NCBI GenBank assembly: GCA_963774345.1
Contig: CAVZFB010000027.1
Location: 186,001-250,000 of the forward strand
From: AP-15 sp963774345
GTDB lineage: Bacteria; Pseudomonadota; Alphaproteobacteria; ATCC43930; CGMCC-115725
Reading direction: 5' to 3'
Length of the DNA stretch: 64,000 bases
Shown: piece after piece, positions 26,315-37,547 of the stretch
Layout: every line of letters begins with the position of its first letter
Numbering within the stretch: position 1 is the first letter of the stretch
Translations under genes and position numbers: made by a program
Notes under the pieces: model-generated
Seen by the model: only the letters and a program-made list of their open reading frames with translations
What the model was told of the DNA's origin: nothing
Database searches by the model: none

Positions 26315-28620
26315 TGGTATACCCGCGCCTGCTGCGCCCAGAGCTGGTTGTACGGCAAGCAGCTGCGCAGAAGCGCCTCGTGCCGGCCGACCTGAACGAT
26401 CCGGCCCTGATCGACGACGACGATAAGGTCGGCGCGGGCGACAAACGACAGCCGATGTGTGACGATTACGATGGTGCGGCCATGGGCGATACCGGCGAGA
26501 TGCTGTTGCACGATCGCCTCGCTCTCGGGATCGAGCGAACTCGTCGCCTCATCAAAGACCAGCACCGGCGGTGCGTGGATCAGCGCGCGGGCAATCGCGA
26601 GCCGCTGGCGCTGACCGCCGGAAAGATTGGCAGCCCCCTCTTCGAGCATGGTCGCATAACCGTGCGGCAACCGCTGGATGAATTCATGCGCCCCGGCGAC
26701 CTGCGCCACCCGCACCACCTCATCGAGCGAGGCCGCGGGCTTGGTCACCGTGATGTTGTCGCGCACCGTGCCGCGAAACAGAAAATTCTCCTGCAAGACG
26801 ACACCGATCTGGGTACGCAGATGGGCGAGGTCGAGCTCTTTCAGGTCTTGGCCGTCGATCTTGATCAGCCCGGTTTGCGGCCGGTAGAGCCCCTGCAGCA
26901 GTCGGGTGATCGTCGTCTTGCCGGAGCCGCTGCGGCCGACGATGCCGACGACCTGCCCGGGCTCGATCGTCAACGAGATATCCTTGACCGCCGGGGTTGC
27001 CGAGGCAGGGTAGTGAAAAGTCACGTCTTCGAATTCGATATGGCCGCCCACCGCGGGCGCCAGCTGGCCGCTCGCCGGCTCGGGCTTGGTCTGCATCAGC
27101 TGCGCCAGCAATTTCAGCGACAGCACCGCTTTCTGGTATTCCTGCATCAGCCCCGAGGCCTGGATCAGCGGCTGGGCCAACCGCAAACCCAGCATGTTGA
27201 AGGCGATCAGCGCGCCCACCGTCATCCGGTCGCTGAGCACGAACACCGCTCCGAGCGCGCCGATGCCGACACTCATGCCGCGTTCTAGGCTCATAATCAC
27301 GCTACGGGCGCGGGCGGCGGTATGGTCGAGCGCAAGGGTCTTGGCCGCCGCCTCGTCGGTGAAGCGGCGCCAGCGCAGCAGCGAGCGCGGTTCGAGCGCC
27401 AAGGTCTTGATCGTGTCGATGCCGTTCAGGATCTCGAAGAGAAACGCCTTGCGTCGCCCCTCGATGTCGTTGACCTCGCGCAATCTGACGCGAAACTTGC
27501 GCGACATGACCGCGAGAGTGACAAAGCCGATCGCCGAGACCGCAAGCACGATCAGGGTCAGCTGCCAGGAATAGATCAGCAATACCGGCAGGAAGATCAC
27601 CACCGATAGAAAGTCGAGAAACGTGTTGAACAGCCGGCTCGCCAGGAAATCACGGACGTTGTTCGCCTCCTGCAATTTGAAGGCGGTGACGCCCGATGGA
27701 TTGGTGTGAAAATAATCGATCGGCAGGGTCAACAGGTGGGCGATCGTCTCAGTAGCGATGACATGGTCGAGCCTGCGAGTGATAAAGGCCAGCAAATAAT
27801 TGCGCATGTAATTGAAGCCGGCGTCGAACAGGATCAACACAAAGACGCCGGCGGTGATCGTATAAAGCGTCGAGAAGGCTTGGTTCGGCACCACCTTGTC
27901 GACCAGGATCTGGAAAAAAATCGGCACCGATAGGGCGATCAGATGCATCGCCAGCGCGGCGACGACGACATCGCGGATCAGCCGGCGCTCGGCAAACAGC
28001 TTTTGGGTGAACCAGGAGAAACCGAATTTTGCGTCGTCGCGGCTCGGCGGCTGAGGGGTAATGACCAACGCTTCGCCATGCCACGATCGCTCGAACTCGG
28101 CGCGCGGCACAAAGAAGGTCTCACCGTCGCGAAACAGCGGGTCGGAGATTGCGACCTCTTCGGCACTGCCGCGCCGCAGTCCCATCAGGATTACGGCATT
28201 GGCATTGCCCAGGATCAGCACCAGAGGGTGCGCGAAGGGGCGTGTCTGCAGCGCGCGCCAGTCTAGCCGGGCGCGTTCGGCGCTCAGTCCGAACTCGCCC
28301 GCAAGCGCCCCGAGCCGCGCTACCGGCAAGGTTTCGCCGTCGACAAAATTGCGCCGGCGCACCGCCCCAACATCGGCATAAACACCGTTTTGAATACCCA
28401 GGCGGAACAGACAAGCCAGCCCGGTCTCACACGAAACGACAGCACTGGTGTCGGGATTCCCTGGATTGGCGGCCACCGGGTCAGTTGCGGATTCGATCGC
28501 TGATGTCGGCAGCTGGGGCTGGGCTGGCGTTCCGGCGTGGTGCTCGACCGGCCGCCGCGCCATCGCCGACGCAGCGGGACTGTGGCGCAGAAAGGCGACT
28601 AACTTCGCCGCTATCGGCAT
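26311..28620 (-). CDS. Type I secretion ABC transporter with C39-like domain
   Basis: The 769-residue exporter has a C39-like N-terminal domain. There the catalytic cysteine position of true C39 peptidases is replaced (CETGLACLFRLGI, aligning to DCGPACL), as in HlyB-type transporters that bind but do not cleave substrate. A transmembrane domain follows (about residues 230-490, with VPIFFQILVDKVVPNQAFST and LTLPIDYFHTNPSGVTAFKL). The ATPase has Walker A GRSGSGKT, signature LSGGQRQRLA and Walker B VLVFDEATSSLD. A proline-rich extension of about 60 residues precedes the C39-like domain. It lies 231 bases downstream of the adhesin gene, its probable cargo, and overlaps HlyD. Confidence 0.92.
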   Translation of the reverse strand: MPIAAKLVAFLRHSPAASAMARRPVEHHAGTPAQPQLPTSAIESATDPVAANPGNPDTSAVVSCETGLACLFRLGIQNGVYADVGAVRRRNFVDGETLPVARLGALAGEFGLSAERARLDWRALQTRPFAHPLVLILGNANAVILMGLRRGSAEEVAISDPLFRDGETFFVPRAEFERSWHGEALVITPQPPSRDDAKFGFSWFTQKLFAERRLIRDVVVAALAMHLIALSVPIFFQILVDKVVPNQAFSTLYTITAGVFVLILFDAGFNYMRNYLLAFITRRLDHVIATETIAHLLTLPIDYFHTNPSGVTAFKLQEANNVRDFLASRLFNTFLDFLSVVIFLPVLLIYSWQLTLIVLAVSAIGFVTLAVMSRKFRVRLREVNDIEGRRKAFLFEILNGIDTIKTLALEPRSLLRWRRFTDEAAAKTLALDHTAARARSVIMSLERGMSVGIGALGAVFVLSDRMTVGALIAFNMLGLRLAQPLIQASGLMQEYQKAVLSLKLLAQLMQTKPEPASGQLAPAVGGHIEFEDVTFHYPASATPAVKDISLTIEPGQVVGIVGRSGSGKTTITRLLQGLYRPQTGLIKIDGQDLKELDLAHLRTQIGVVLQENFLFRGTVRDNITVTKPAASLDEVVRVAQVAGAHEFIQRLPHGYATMLEEGAANLSGGQRQRLAIARALIHAPPVLVFDEATSSLDPESEAIVQQHLAGIAHGRTIVIVTHRLSFVARADLIVVVDQGRIVQVGRHEALLRSCLPYNQLWAQQARVYQ

Positions 28621-28851
28621 TTTTGCTCGACCGGATCTCGATCCACCGCCGACACCGAGCGCCGATGCCCGGCGATGCGGGACGCGAATTCAGTGTGAGC
28701 GATTATGACAAATGTTCGGCAAAATCAAGAGTACATAAAGAGCAACCAGTAAAATGGCCGGCGCAAACGATAAACGTTAATAAATCGAGGGCGCCGTCGT
28801 CCCCGCCGTTCGGCCGACGCAAATGGCATCAGCGAGGGCGCCGCGTTGGGC

Positions 28852-31800
28852 TCAGGCTCCTCCCGAGCCCGAGCCTCCAATGTAGAAGAGGTGTGAGGTG
28901 GCGAGCGCCGGGTCTCCGGTCAGGCTGGCTACCAGATGCTCGGTAGCGGTGGTGCCGGAGGCGGAATAAAATAGCTCGCCGTTGCTCGTGCCATAGGCAA
29001 AGCGCTGCGTGGTGGCGGTGAAGGTGCCGGCGCTGTCGGAGACGAACAGGCCGGTCGGGAGCGCCTGCGGCGTTGAGGTCGCGCCGCTGAGGCCGAGGGC
29101 GAATCCGGTATTGCTGAACACGATCTCGTTCGTCGTCGATGCGGTGAAATCGGCGATCGTGTTGCTGCCCGCGGCGCTGAAGGTGAACTGGTTCGTGCCA
29201 GCCCCGCCCGTCATCATCGTGTTGCCGCCCGCGTAGAACACGTCGCTGCCGGGACCACCGGTCAGGGTATCGGCGCCGGTGCCAGCATGGACGACGATAG
29301 AATCGGGCACGGGCGCGCCTGAGGCGTTGACCGTGTTGCCGGCATTGCCGTCGTTGACGGTAATCGAGCTGCCGGTGACCCCGGTAAAATTGGCCTTGAC
29401 CAAGGTCAGGGTGTTTTTGCCGCCGTTGGCTAGGTCGTAAATCTCGACCCCGCTGACTCCGCCGGCATTGACCGTCCCGGCGGTCGTCATCACCAGATAG
29501 TTGGTCCCGCCTCCGCCCGCGACCGTATCGGTCGCCGCCAGGTTTGCCGCCGAGAAGTCGAACTGGTCGTTGCCGGCGCCGCCGGTGAAGACATCCTTGC
29601 CGGCGCCGCCGACGGCGATCACCCGGTCGGTCCCGGTCAACTTCGACGCGTTGACCGTGTTGCCAGCACTGCCTCCATAGATCGTGATCGAGGGGGGACT
29701 GGTGGTTATTCCGGTGAAGTTGGCGTTCGTCAGGGTCAGGCTGTTTGCGCCCGTGCTCGCCAGCCTGATTATCGGGAATCCACTTACCTTCGACAGATCG
29801 AGCGTGCCAGCGCTGGTTAGGGTGAGGGTATTGGAGCCGCCGCTGCCGGTGATCGGCACCCCGCTCAGCGCTGAGGCAAGGGCGTCGACGGTCCAGGTTG
29901 CACCGGTATCCACCGTCACTTTGCCGAAGCTGGTGAACTCGGTGCCGAGCGCATTCAGCACCCCGGTGCTGGTGCCTGCCGCCAGCTCCAGCGTGCTGTT
30001 GGCGCCGCCAGCTTGTACCTTGCCCACAAAAGAAAAGCCCGGGTCGAGGATCAGCCGATCGACGCCGGTTCCCAGCGTGACCGCGGTTGCGCCGGCTGTC
30101 GTGATCTTGCCGGCGACCGTCAGGGTACCGGTCACGTTCAGCGGGTTCGAGAACAACTCGATGGTGCTTCCGGCGCCTGCAGTCGTCTTTCCGGCATCGC
30201 TAAAGGTGTTCCCCACCTCCAGCCCGTCGCCACTGGTCAGAGTGAGGGTACCGCCCGATTGCACCGCGACATTGGCCCCGACCACGAGCGCTTCGCTCGC
30301 GGCGAAGCTCAGCGTCTTTCCCGATGCAATTGTCAGACTGTCGATCGTGGGGCCGGTGTTCAGCGTGACCGTCCCGGTCGCGGTTGGCCCGATCGTGACG
30401 TCGGTGTCGGAGGTTGGGAGGCCGGCGGTCCAATCGGCCGCCGTACTCCAGTTGCCGGCGCCACCGCTCCAAGAATTGGTCGTCGAAGCCGGTGTGGCCA
30501 GCACCTGCAGCTCGATGTTTCCGGCCGCGATGTTGTAGAGCGCGCCGAGGGTCAAGTTGCCGGGGAGATTGACGAAGGTGCCGTTTCCTCCGAAGGAGCC
30601 GTCCTCGATCTCACTGAACAGCCCGGGCAGGGTACCTTTCGCGAAGGTCATGACCGGGTCCGGAAGGACCCCATCGGCGGTCGCCAAAGTAAAAAAAACA
30701 TCCGCGTTAAGCGTCCCGCCCTGGATGTTCGCAGCGCCGCTGACCGCGAGCGTGCTCTGCTGGGCGGCCACCGCTCCGGTCAGCACCTCCTGCAATATGC
30801 CCGCCCCGCTCTGCGAATAGGTGCCGGTGACGGTCAGGGTGCCCGGGGCGTTGGATGTGTAGGTGCCACCGGCGACCGAGCCTCCGGTGTTGACGATCTT
30901 CCCGGTGACCGTGCCGGCACCCTGAAGCACGCCGCCTGTGACGTCGATCGTCGCCGCCGTCAACGCACCCATGGCCGCCACCGCCGTGGTGCCCAGGCTT
31001 TGCGTGTAGGTTTCGCCACTGGCGTTGATGGTGCTGTACCCGCCGATATTGACGTTGTAGCTGTTGGTCGCGGCTCCCGTGATGTTGAATGTCGCCTTCG
31101 CGGGGGAAGCGCCGCTCAGATTGACCGTGCCGATGCCGATGTTGGCAAGGCCCGCCGCCGTCACCGTGGTCGCCCTGGCCAGGCCGGTGTAGCCGATGTA
31201 GAGCGCGCCGTTGTTGGTCAGCGTCCCGCCGATCGTCAGCCTGCTGCCGCCAACGCCGGGGCTCGTGTCGACATAGACGGCGCCATTGCGTCCGTTGCCA
31301 AAGGCCCCGGTGACCTTCAATGTCGCCGAGAACGCCACGCCGCTGTACAGGACGACGTTACCGTAATTGCTCAAGGCAGCGGCATTGACCGTCGTCGCCG
31401 CGGCGAGGGTGGTGTTGCCGACGTAGAGATAGTAGCTGTTGGTCAGCGTGCCGCCGATCGTCAGGCTGCTGCCACCGGTGCCGCTAGGTTGGTCGACCTC
31501 CAGATAGTAGGTGTTGTTGAGGCCGACGGTCGTGGTCAGCGCCGGGGCGTCCTCCAGAACCAAGACACCGGCGTTGCTGGTAAGCCCGGTCAAGGCGCTG
31601 TCGGTCGTTGTCTTGCCGCTCAACGCCACCACTGCCTTGGGACCATTCAAGGTCACGCTTGCGCTGCTGCCGATCGCGGTCACCCCGCCGCTGGCAAACT
31701 CCAGCAGCGCATTGCCCGAAAGATTATAGGTGCCGCTCAAGGTCGTCGGCGCCGCGCCGCTGGTAAACTCCACCACGGCGTCGCCCGAGAGTTGGTAGTT

Positions 31801-34054
31801 GCCGGTCAAGGTCGCCGGCGCCGCGCCGGTGATGTCCAATGTGGCGGTCTGGGCGGTGCCCTCGTTCATGGAAATCGTGCCGGTGTTGGCGAGAGCCGCC
31901 GCCTTCACCGTTGTTGCCTCTTGCAGGCCCGCGTTTCCGATGTCGAGTGTGCCATTGTTGGTCAGGGTCCCGCCGATCGTCAGGCTGCTGCCGCCAAAGC
32001 CGCTCGTGTCGACGTACACAGCGTCGTTGAGGCCGTTGCTAAAGGCCCCGGTGACTTTCAGCGTCGCCGCCATGGTGTAGCTGTACACGAAGACGGTACC
32101 GTAATTGCTAAAGGCAGCGGCATTGACCGTTGTCGCCGCGGCGAGGGTGGTGTTGCCGACGTAGAGGTAGTACTCGTTGGTCAAGGTGCCGCCGATCGTC
32201 AGGCTGCTGCCGCCGCTGCCGCTAGCTTGGTCGACCTCCAGGTAATAGGTGTTGTCGAGGCCGACGGTCGTGGTCAGTGCCTCGCCGTTCTCCAGGATCA
32301 AGACGCCGGCGTTGCTGGCGAGCCCGGTCAGGGCGCTGTTGGTGGTCGGCGCGGTGCTTAGCGCCATCAGCGCCTTGCCGCCGTTGACGTCGTTCAAGGT
32401 CACCTGAGCGGCGCTGCCGATTGCCGTCACCCCGCCGCTGCCAAACTCCAGCAGGGCATTGCCCGAGAGTTGGTAGATGCCGCTCAAGGTCGTCGGCGCG
32501 GCGCCGGTAATGTCCAATGTCGCAGGCGCGGCCGCGCCCGTACCCTCGTTCAGGTCAATCGTGCCGGTGTTGGCGAGAACTCGCTGCCTCCACCGTCGTC
32601 GGCTTAGTCAGGCTGGTGGTGTTTCCGATATCGAGCGTGCCGCTATTGGTCAGCGTGCCCCCGATTGTCAGGCTGCTGCCGCCGTTGCCGCTAATATCGA
32701 CATACACGGCGCCGCTGTTGCCAAAGGCCCCGGTGACTTTCAATGCCGCCACTGCCGCGGTGCCGCTGTACAGGAAAACGTTACCGTGATTGCTCAAGGC
32801 GGCGGCATTGACCGTCGTCGCCGCCGTGAGCGCCGTGTTGCCGATGTAGAGATAGTAGCTGTTGGTCAGCGTGCCGCCGATCGTCAGGCTGCTGCCACCG
32901 GTGCCGCTAGGTTGGTCGACCTCCAGATAGTAGGTGTTGTTGAGGCCGACGGTCGTGGTCAGCGCCGGGGCGTCCTCCAGAACCAAGACACCGGCGTTGC
33001 TGGTAAGCCCGGTCAAGGCGCTGTCGGTCGTTGTCTTGCCGCTCAACGCCACCACTGCCTTGGGACCATTCAAGGTCACGCTTGCGCTGCTGCCGATCGC
33101 GGTCACCCCGCCGCTGGCAAACTCCAGCAGCGCATTGCCCGAAAGATTATAGGTGCCGCTCAAGGTCGTCGGCGCCGCGCCGGTAATGTCCAACGTCGCG
33201 ACCGCCGTGCCGCCGCTCAGATTGACCGTGCCGGTGTTGGCGAGACTCGCCGCCTTCACCGTCGTCGCTTTCGTCAGGTTGGCGGAGCCGATGTAGAGCG
33301 TGCCGCTATTTGTCAGCGCCCCGCCGATCGTCAGGTTGCTTCCGCCGATGTTGCTGCTCCAATCGACCTCCACGGCATCGCTGTTGCCAAAAGCCCCGGT
33401 GACTTTCAGTGTCGCCGCCGCCATCGTGCCGCTGGTCAGCTCGATCAGATTGGAATTGTTGACGGCGCCCGCGGTCACCGTTGTCGCCTTGGTCAGGCTC
33501 GTGGATCCGATGTAGAAGCCGCCCTGATTCGTCAGGGTCCCGCCGATCGTGAGGCTGCTGCCGCCGGCGTCACCGGTGGCGTCGACATAAACAGTGGCGG
33601 TGTTGCCAAACGCCCCGGTGACCTTTAGTGCCGGCGCCGCTGTCGTGCTGCTGATCAGCTCGATCAGACCAGAATTGTTGACGGCGCCCGCGGTCACCGT
33701 CGTTGCCTTGGTCAAGCTTGTGGAGCCGATGTAGAAATAGGCGCTGTTGATCAGCGTGCCGCCGATCGTCAGGCTGCTGCCGCCGGTGCCGGTGGTGTCG
33801 ACGTCAACCGTGCCGCTGTTGCTGAAGCCTGTGGTGACCGTATCGGTAAAGGTGGGGGCGGTGATCGCGAGGGTTGCGCTCGAGTCGGTGAGCGTAATCG
33901 AATCGGCGGCAATGGCGGATGTCACCGAGACGGTGTAGCTGCCCGCGACCCCGATTGTGACGTCGTCGGTGGAGACGGGCTGCTTACCTGTGCTCCAATC
34001 TGCGACGGTGGTCCAATCTCCGGAAACAGCGCTTTTCCAACTTACCGCAGTCAT
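28852..34054 (-). CDS. Giant repeat/RTX type I-secreted adhesin, one frameshift
   Basis: The protein of about 1,733 residues (after repair) has an N-terminal domain, WKSAVSGDWTTVADWSTGK, that recurs mid-protein as WSGGAGNWSTAADWTAG. Between them are repeated beta-helix-like units built on GGSSLTIGGTLTNSG (nine copies of GGS-x-LTIGG), ATTVNAAALSN and LKVTGAFGN. The C-terminal quarter carries calcium-binding RTX-like motifs (GGAGKDVFTGGAGNDQF, GTGADTLTGGPGSDVF) and the segment after FTASTTNEIVFSN that probably holds the secretion signal. There is no Sec signal peptide. One extra base near 32576 splits it; the parallel repeat at about 33240 lacks that base. A type I secretion operon follows. Adhesion or biofilm role is inferred. 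Confidence 0.85.
31423..31759. repeat. 337-bp perfect direct repeat, copy A
   Basis: Copy A lies inside the adhesin gene and is identical, base for base, to 32846-33182, offset 1,423 bases. It codes for the TLTNSYYLY to TYNLSGN region. Perfect identity amid diverged neighbouring units implies a recent duplication or gene conversion. Confidence 0.92.
32846..33182. repeat. 337-bp perfect direct repeat, copy B
   Basis: Copy B is identical to 31423-31759. The offset of 1,423 bases is 474 codons plus one, matching the single extra base that breaks the frame near 32576. Confidence 0.92.
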
Positions 34055-34384
34055 GCGCGCCCCTCGTTAACCTTTCCGTTCGGCCGTCCGACGGTGTCGG
34101 TATCTTAACGAAAGTTAAGCAGCCTTAATCGAACCTAACGCAATTACAATAATATCAGCGCCTAGACAACATAAAATTTGCACAAACACCTGCTGTCTCG
34201 CAGCGCTCGCGCTTCCGATGGATCGAGCACCGGCGTTTACCCGGACGTCACGAGGTGCCGGGGCCCGCGCACCGACGTGGCCGGGTTGACCGGCACGTTT
34301 CTTCCCGCTCGCCGCATAGCTTCGGTTGCTTTAATAAACCGCTGTATCGATGGTTCGGCGAATTAAGTGGTTATAGTCGGCAAC
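34055..34384. other. Region upstream of the adhesin gene
   Basis: It holds the adhesin promoter and the end of the cyclase gene on the far side. It is AT-richer than its surroundings, contains an inverted repeat at 34104-34119, and has no coding frame I can support. Confidence 0.5.
34104..34119. promoter_or_regulatory. CTTAAC-GAAA-GTTAAG inverted repeat
   Basis: This is a perfect 6-bp dyad with a four-base spacer, 50-65 bases upstream of the adhesin ATG. The adjoining ATCTTAACG also occurs at 38323-38331 before the winged-helix regulator gene. It is a candidate operator; no experiment or alignment supports it. Confidence 0.4.
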
Positions 34385-37300
34385 TCATACCAATTCGTCG
34401 AGCAACGCTTTTGCCTCTTTCAAATCTGGGGTATCGAACCCCTCCGTGAACCAGCCATAGATCGGAGCAAGCAAGTCGCGTGCTTCGGCGCCGCGACCCT
34501 GATCTCGCCACAGTCGGGCGAGGCTCGTCGCGGCGCGCAGTTCATAGAACCGGCTGCCTTGGCGGCGAGCCTCGGCGATGGCCTGCGTGAATGCCGGCTC
34601 CGCTCCATCGTCGTTTGCCGCCCCAAGGCTTTGCAGCACTATGCCGCGCAACCGACGAAGGTCTGCAAGGGCTGCGGCATTGCCAGTCCGAGCAGCTTCG
34701 GCTACGGCGGCGTCGAGCTGCGCAAGAGCCCTCGGCCGCACTGCCGTCGAGCGCCAGACCCTCGGCGAGCAGACCAAGAAAAAGGGGCTCGAAGAGCCGC
34801 GCTCCGGTCGCCGCCGCCGCGTCAATACCGGCGCGCATCCGCCCGATCCCTGCGGCAACTTCTCCCCGTCGCACGGCGGCCCAGCCCACGAATATATTGC
34901 CGTAAGCGAGCCACATGGCGAAACCGTGTTCGGCGGAAATCGCCACTACTTCGTTCGCGAGCGCCGCGACGCGAACCGCATCCCGGGCAAGAAGAGAGAC
35001 CGTCGCCGCATGCCAAAGCGTGTAGACCAGCGTGTGAGCGTGCCCGAACTCGCGGGCATGGCGGATCGCCCGATCCGCCGTCAAGGTCGCCTGGGCGAGG
35101 AAACCATTGTGCCATAGCGCCCAGGCCAGATAGCACAGCGCGGTGGCGCCGACATCCTGACCATAGCGAAACGCAAATTCGCGATGTTCATTGGGCTGGT
35201 ACAACGACGCCGCCAATGTGAGGTGGGGCAGAGCTTCGCGGTAATTTCCGACGACCATCAGAGAAGCGCCTAGGATGCGGTGACCGATTAAGCATGGTCC
35301 CGAGGTCGCCTGGGATTCGGCAAGCGATTGGAATTCTCTGGCGAGATCCAACAGCCTCTTGGCATTTCCGCCGACATAGGCGACCACCCAAATTCCATAC
35401 AGGACCGAAAAATGGAGCGCCGATCCGAGGCCGCCCGTCTCGGTCACGAGCTGCTGCGAACGCTCCAGTAGTGCGGCGATCTCCGGGTCGGCATAGCCCC
35501 TGGCCCCCATCAATGCCGTAGTCAGAGTAATGTGGAAATCCAGTTCGCGCCGTTTGCGCTCGTCGCTCTCCGGCAGACTACGAAGAAGGTCGAGGCCCCG
35601 GCGCAATTGTGTGTCAGCCTCCCGCACGGCCGATTTGGTGACTGATACCTGGCCGGCGCGGTGCCAATAGGCGACTGCTTTTGCCGTCTCCAAGCCTTCG
35701 CCGAAATGATGTGCAGCAATCTCGGGCTGAGCCTCAATCAGACTGGAAAACCGCGCTTCGAGCGCCTCGGCAATGCGACGATGTATATCCTGGCGCATGC
35801 GGCGCAGCAATGTGCTGTAGGCTATGTCCTGGATCAGAGCATGCTTGAACAAATAATTCGCAGCGGGCGGGCGTGCCCCGCTGAAATACCAGGCCCGCCT
35901 CGACGAGGCGGTGCAGCGCCTCGTTCAGCGCGCGCTCGCCAAGCTCGCCGACCGACGCAGCCAGGAGTTCGTGGGAGAATTCACGGCCGATCGCTGCGCC
36001 GGCCTGCGCGACCTGTTTGGCCGCCGGGCCCAGTCGATCGAGGCGAGCCAGCAGCGATGCGTGCAATGTTGCCGGAATTCCGAGCGAGGAAGCCGGTACC
36101 GAGGCGATCACGACGGGATCGGAATCGGCCTCGAGCACCGCCTTCGTCATCTCCTCGACAAACAGCGGCACGCCGTCAGTGTGCTCGACGATCTCGGCGA
36201 TGATATGAGGTGGCAGGGTCGCCTTGTCGCCTGTCAGAGCATTGAACCAGTGCCGTGACGTCTGCGCGGCCGAGGCGGCCAAGGGCCAGTGCCGTCACTC
36301 CTGGCTGTCCGACCCATGGCGCGCGGAACTCCGGTCGGAAGGTCAGGATCAGCAGCACCGGGTATCGTCCCGCCCGCTCGACGAGTTGATCGACGAATTC
36401 GCGCGACGTCGGGTCGATCCAATGCAAATCCTCGAAAATCATCAGCACCGGTTGCCGGCCCGAGATCCCGTCGAGCTGGCGCAGCAGCGCTGCGAAGATG
36501 CGCTCTTTCTTGCGCTGTGGGGTGAGATCGGGCGGTGGATACCGGTCGCCTCCCGGAACGGACAGCAGCTCCGCAATTAGCCCGATGTCGGCATTAACGG
36601 GGCTATTGTGCGCGAATATGGATTCCAATTTGTCGAGCTTGGTCTCCGTGTCGTCGTTTCGTTCGAACCCGGCGACATGTTCAAGCTGGGCGATGATCGG
36701 ATAGAACGCGCTATCCTGGTGATGCGGTGAGCAGAAATAACGGATGCGGGTATGCGGCGCGGGGTCGATGCGCTGCTGCAGCGCAATCGTCAGCCGCGAT
36801 TTGCCGATGCCCGGTTCTCCTGAGATCAGCACGACCTGACCGTCGCCGGCCTTGGTGCGGGACCAGCGCCGTAGCAGGATTTCAATTTCCTCCTGCCGGC
36901 CAACCAACGGGGTCAGTGCCGATCCGCGCAATGCCTCGAACCGGCTCTCCGCCTGGCTCGGCCGCAATACCTGCCACACCGGCACCGGCTCGCCGATCTG
37001 TCGCACTTCTCGAAGGCCGAGCTCGGAACAGTCGAATATGCCGCCGACAAGCCGTCGGGTCTGCTGGTCGAGCAATATCGCGCCCGGTTTGGCCATCGCC
37101 TGCAGGCGACCAGCAAGGTTGGACGCTTCGCCGACGACCCCGTGCTCCAGCGCGCCGCCCACCCCGGCCAAATCGCCCACGACAACGAGGCCCGTCGCTA
37201 TGCCGATGCGGATAGTCAGCGGCTCGCCGGCAACGTCGAGTTGGCCGACGCGTTCGACCAAGGCCAACCCTGCCCGCACCGCCCGCTCGGCATCGTCTTC

Positions 37301-37507
37301 ATGAGCCTTGGGATATCCAAAAGAGACAAGAACCCCACCGCCCATGGATTTGGCAACATAACCACCGAAGTGACCGACCTCTTCTGCAAGCGCAGCATGA
37401 TATGCCCCCAGCACCATGTGCAGATCCTCCGGGTCGAGCCTCGCCGCAAGCGCTGTCGAGCCGACGAGGTCGCAAAACATGATTGTCAGCTGCCGCCGTT
37501 CAGCCAT
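34385..37507 (-). CDS. Class III adenylate/guanylate cyclase-AAA-TPR protein, three frameshifts
   Basis: Residues 1-170 form a class III nucleotidyl cyclase domain (QLTIMFCDLVGSTALAARLD; IRIGIATGLVVVGDLAGVGG; VVGEASNLAGRLQAMAKPG). An AAA/NB-ARC-like ATPase follows, with VGRQEEIEIL, P-loop GEPGIGKSRL and Walker B VLMIFEDLHWIDPTS. The third part is a long TPR-like helical region with IAAHHFGEGLETAKAVAYWH. The whole is about 1,040 residues. Indels are needed near 36240, 35870 and 34750 to follow the protein. Such proteins are common in alphaproteobacteria and of uncertain output. The ATG at 37507 begins the cyclase domain directly. A regulator gene precedes it on the same strand, 40 bases away. 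Confidence 0.82.
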
Positions 37508-37547
37508 TCCGCATGGCTCGAGTGCCGGCTCGCCAGTCGTGAGGCTG

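Noticed and set aside
30013..32361. A 782-codon open frame on the plus strand inside the adhesin region
   Set aside because: It is the antisense shadow of the GC-rich repeat gene; it is low-complexity, has no ribosome-binding site or family, and simply mirrors the repeats of the minus strand.
28852..34054. Short direct repeats resembling a CRISPR array
   Set aside because: The repeats are coding units of the adhesin, in frame, of irregular spacing, with no unique spacers or cas genes nearby.
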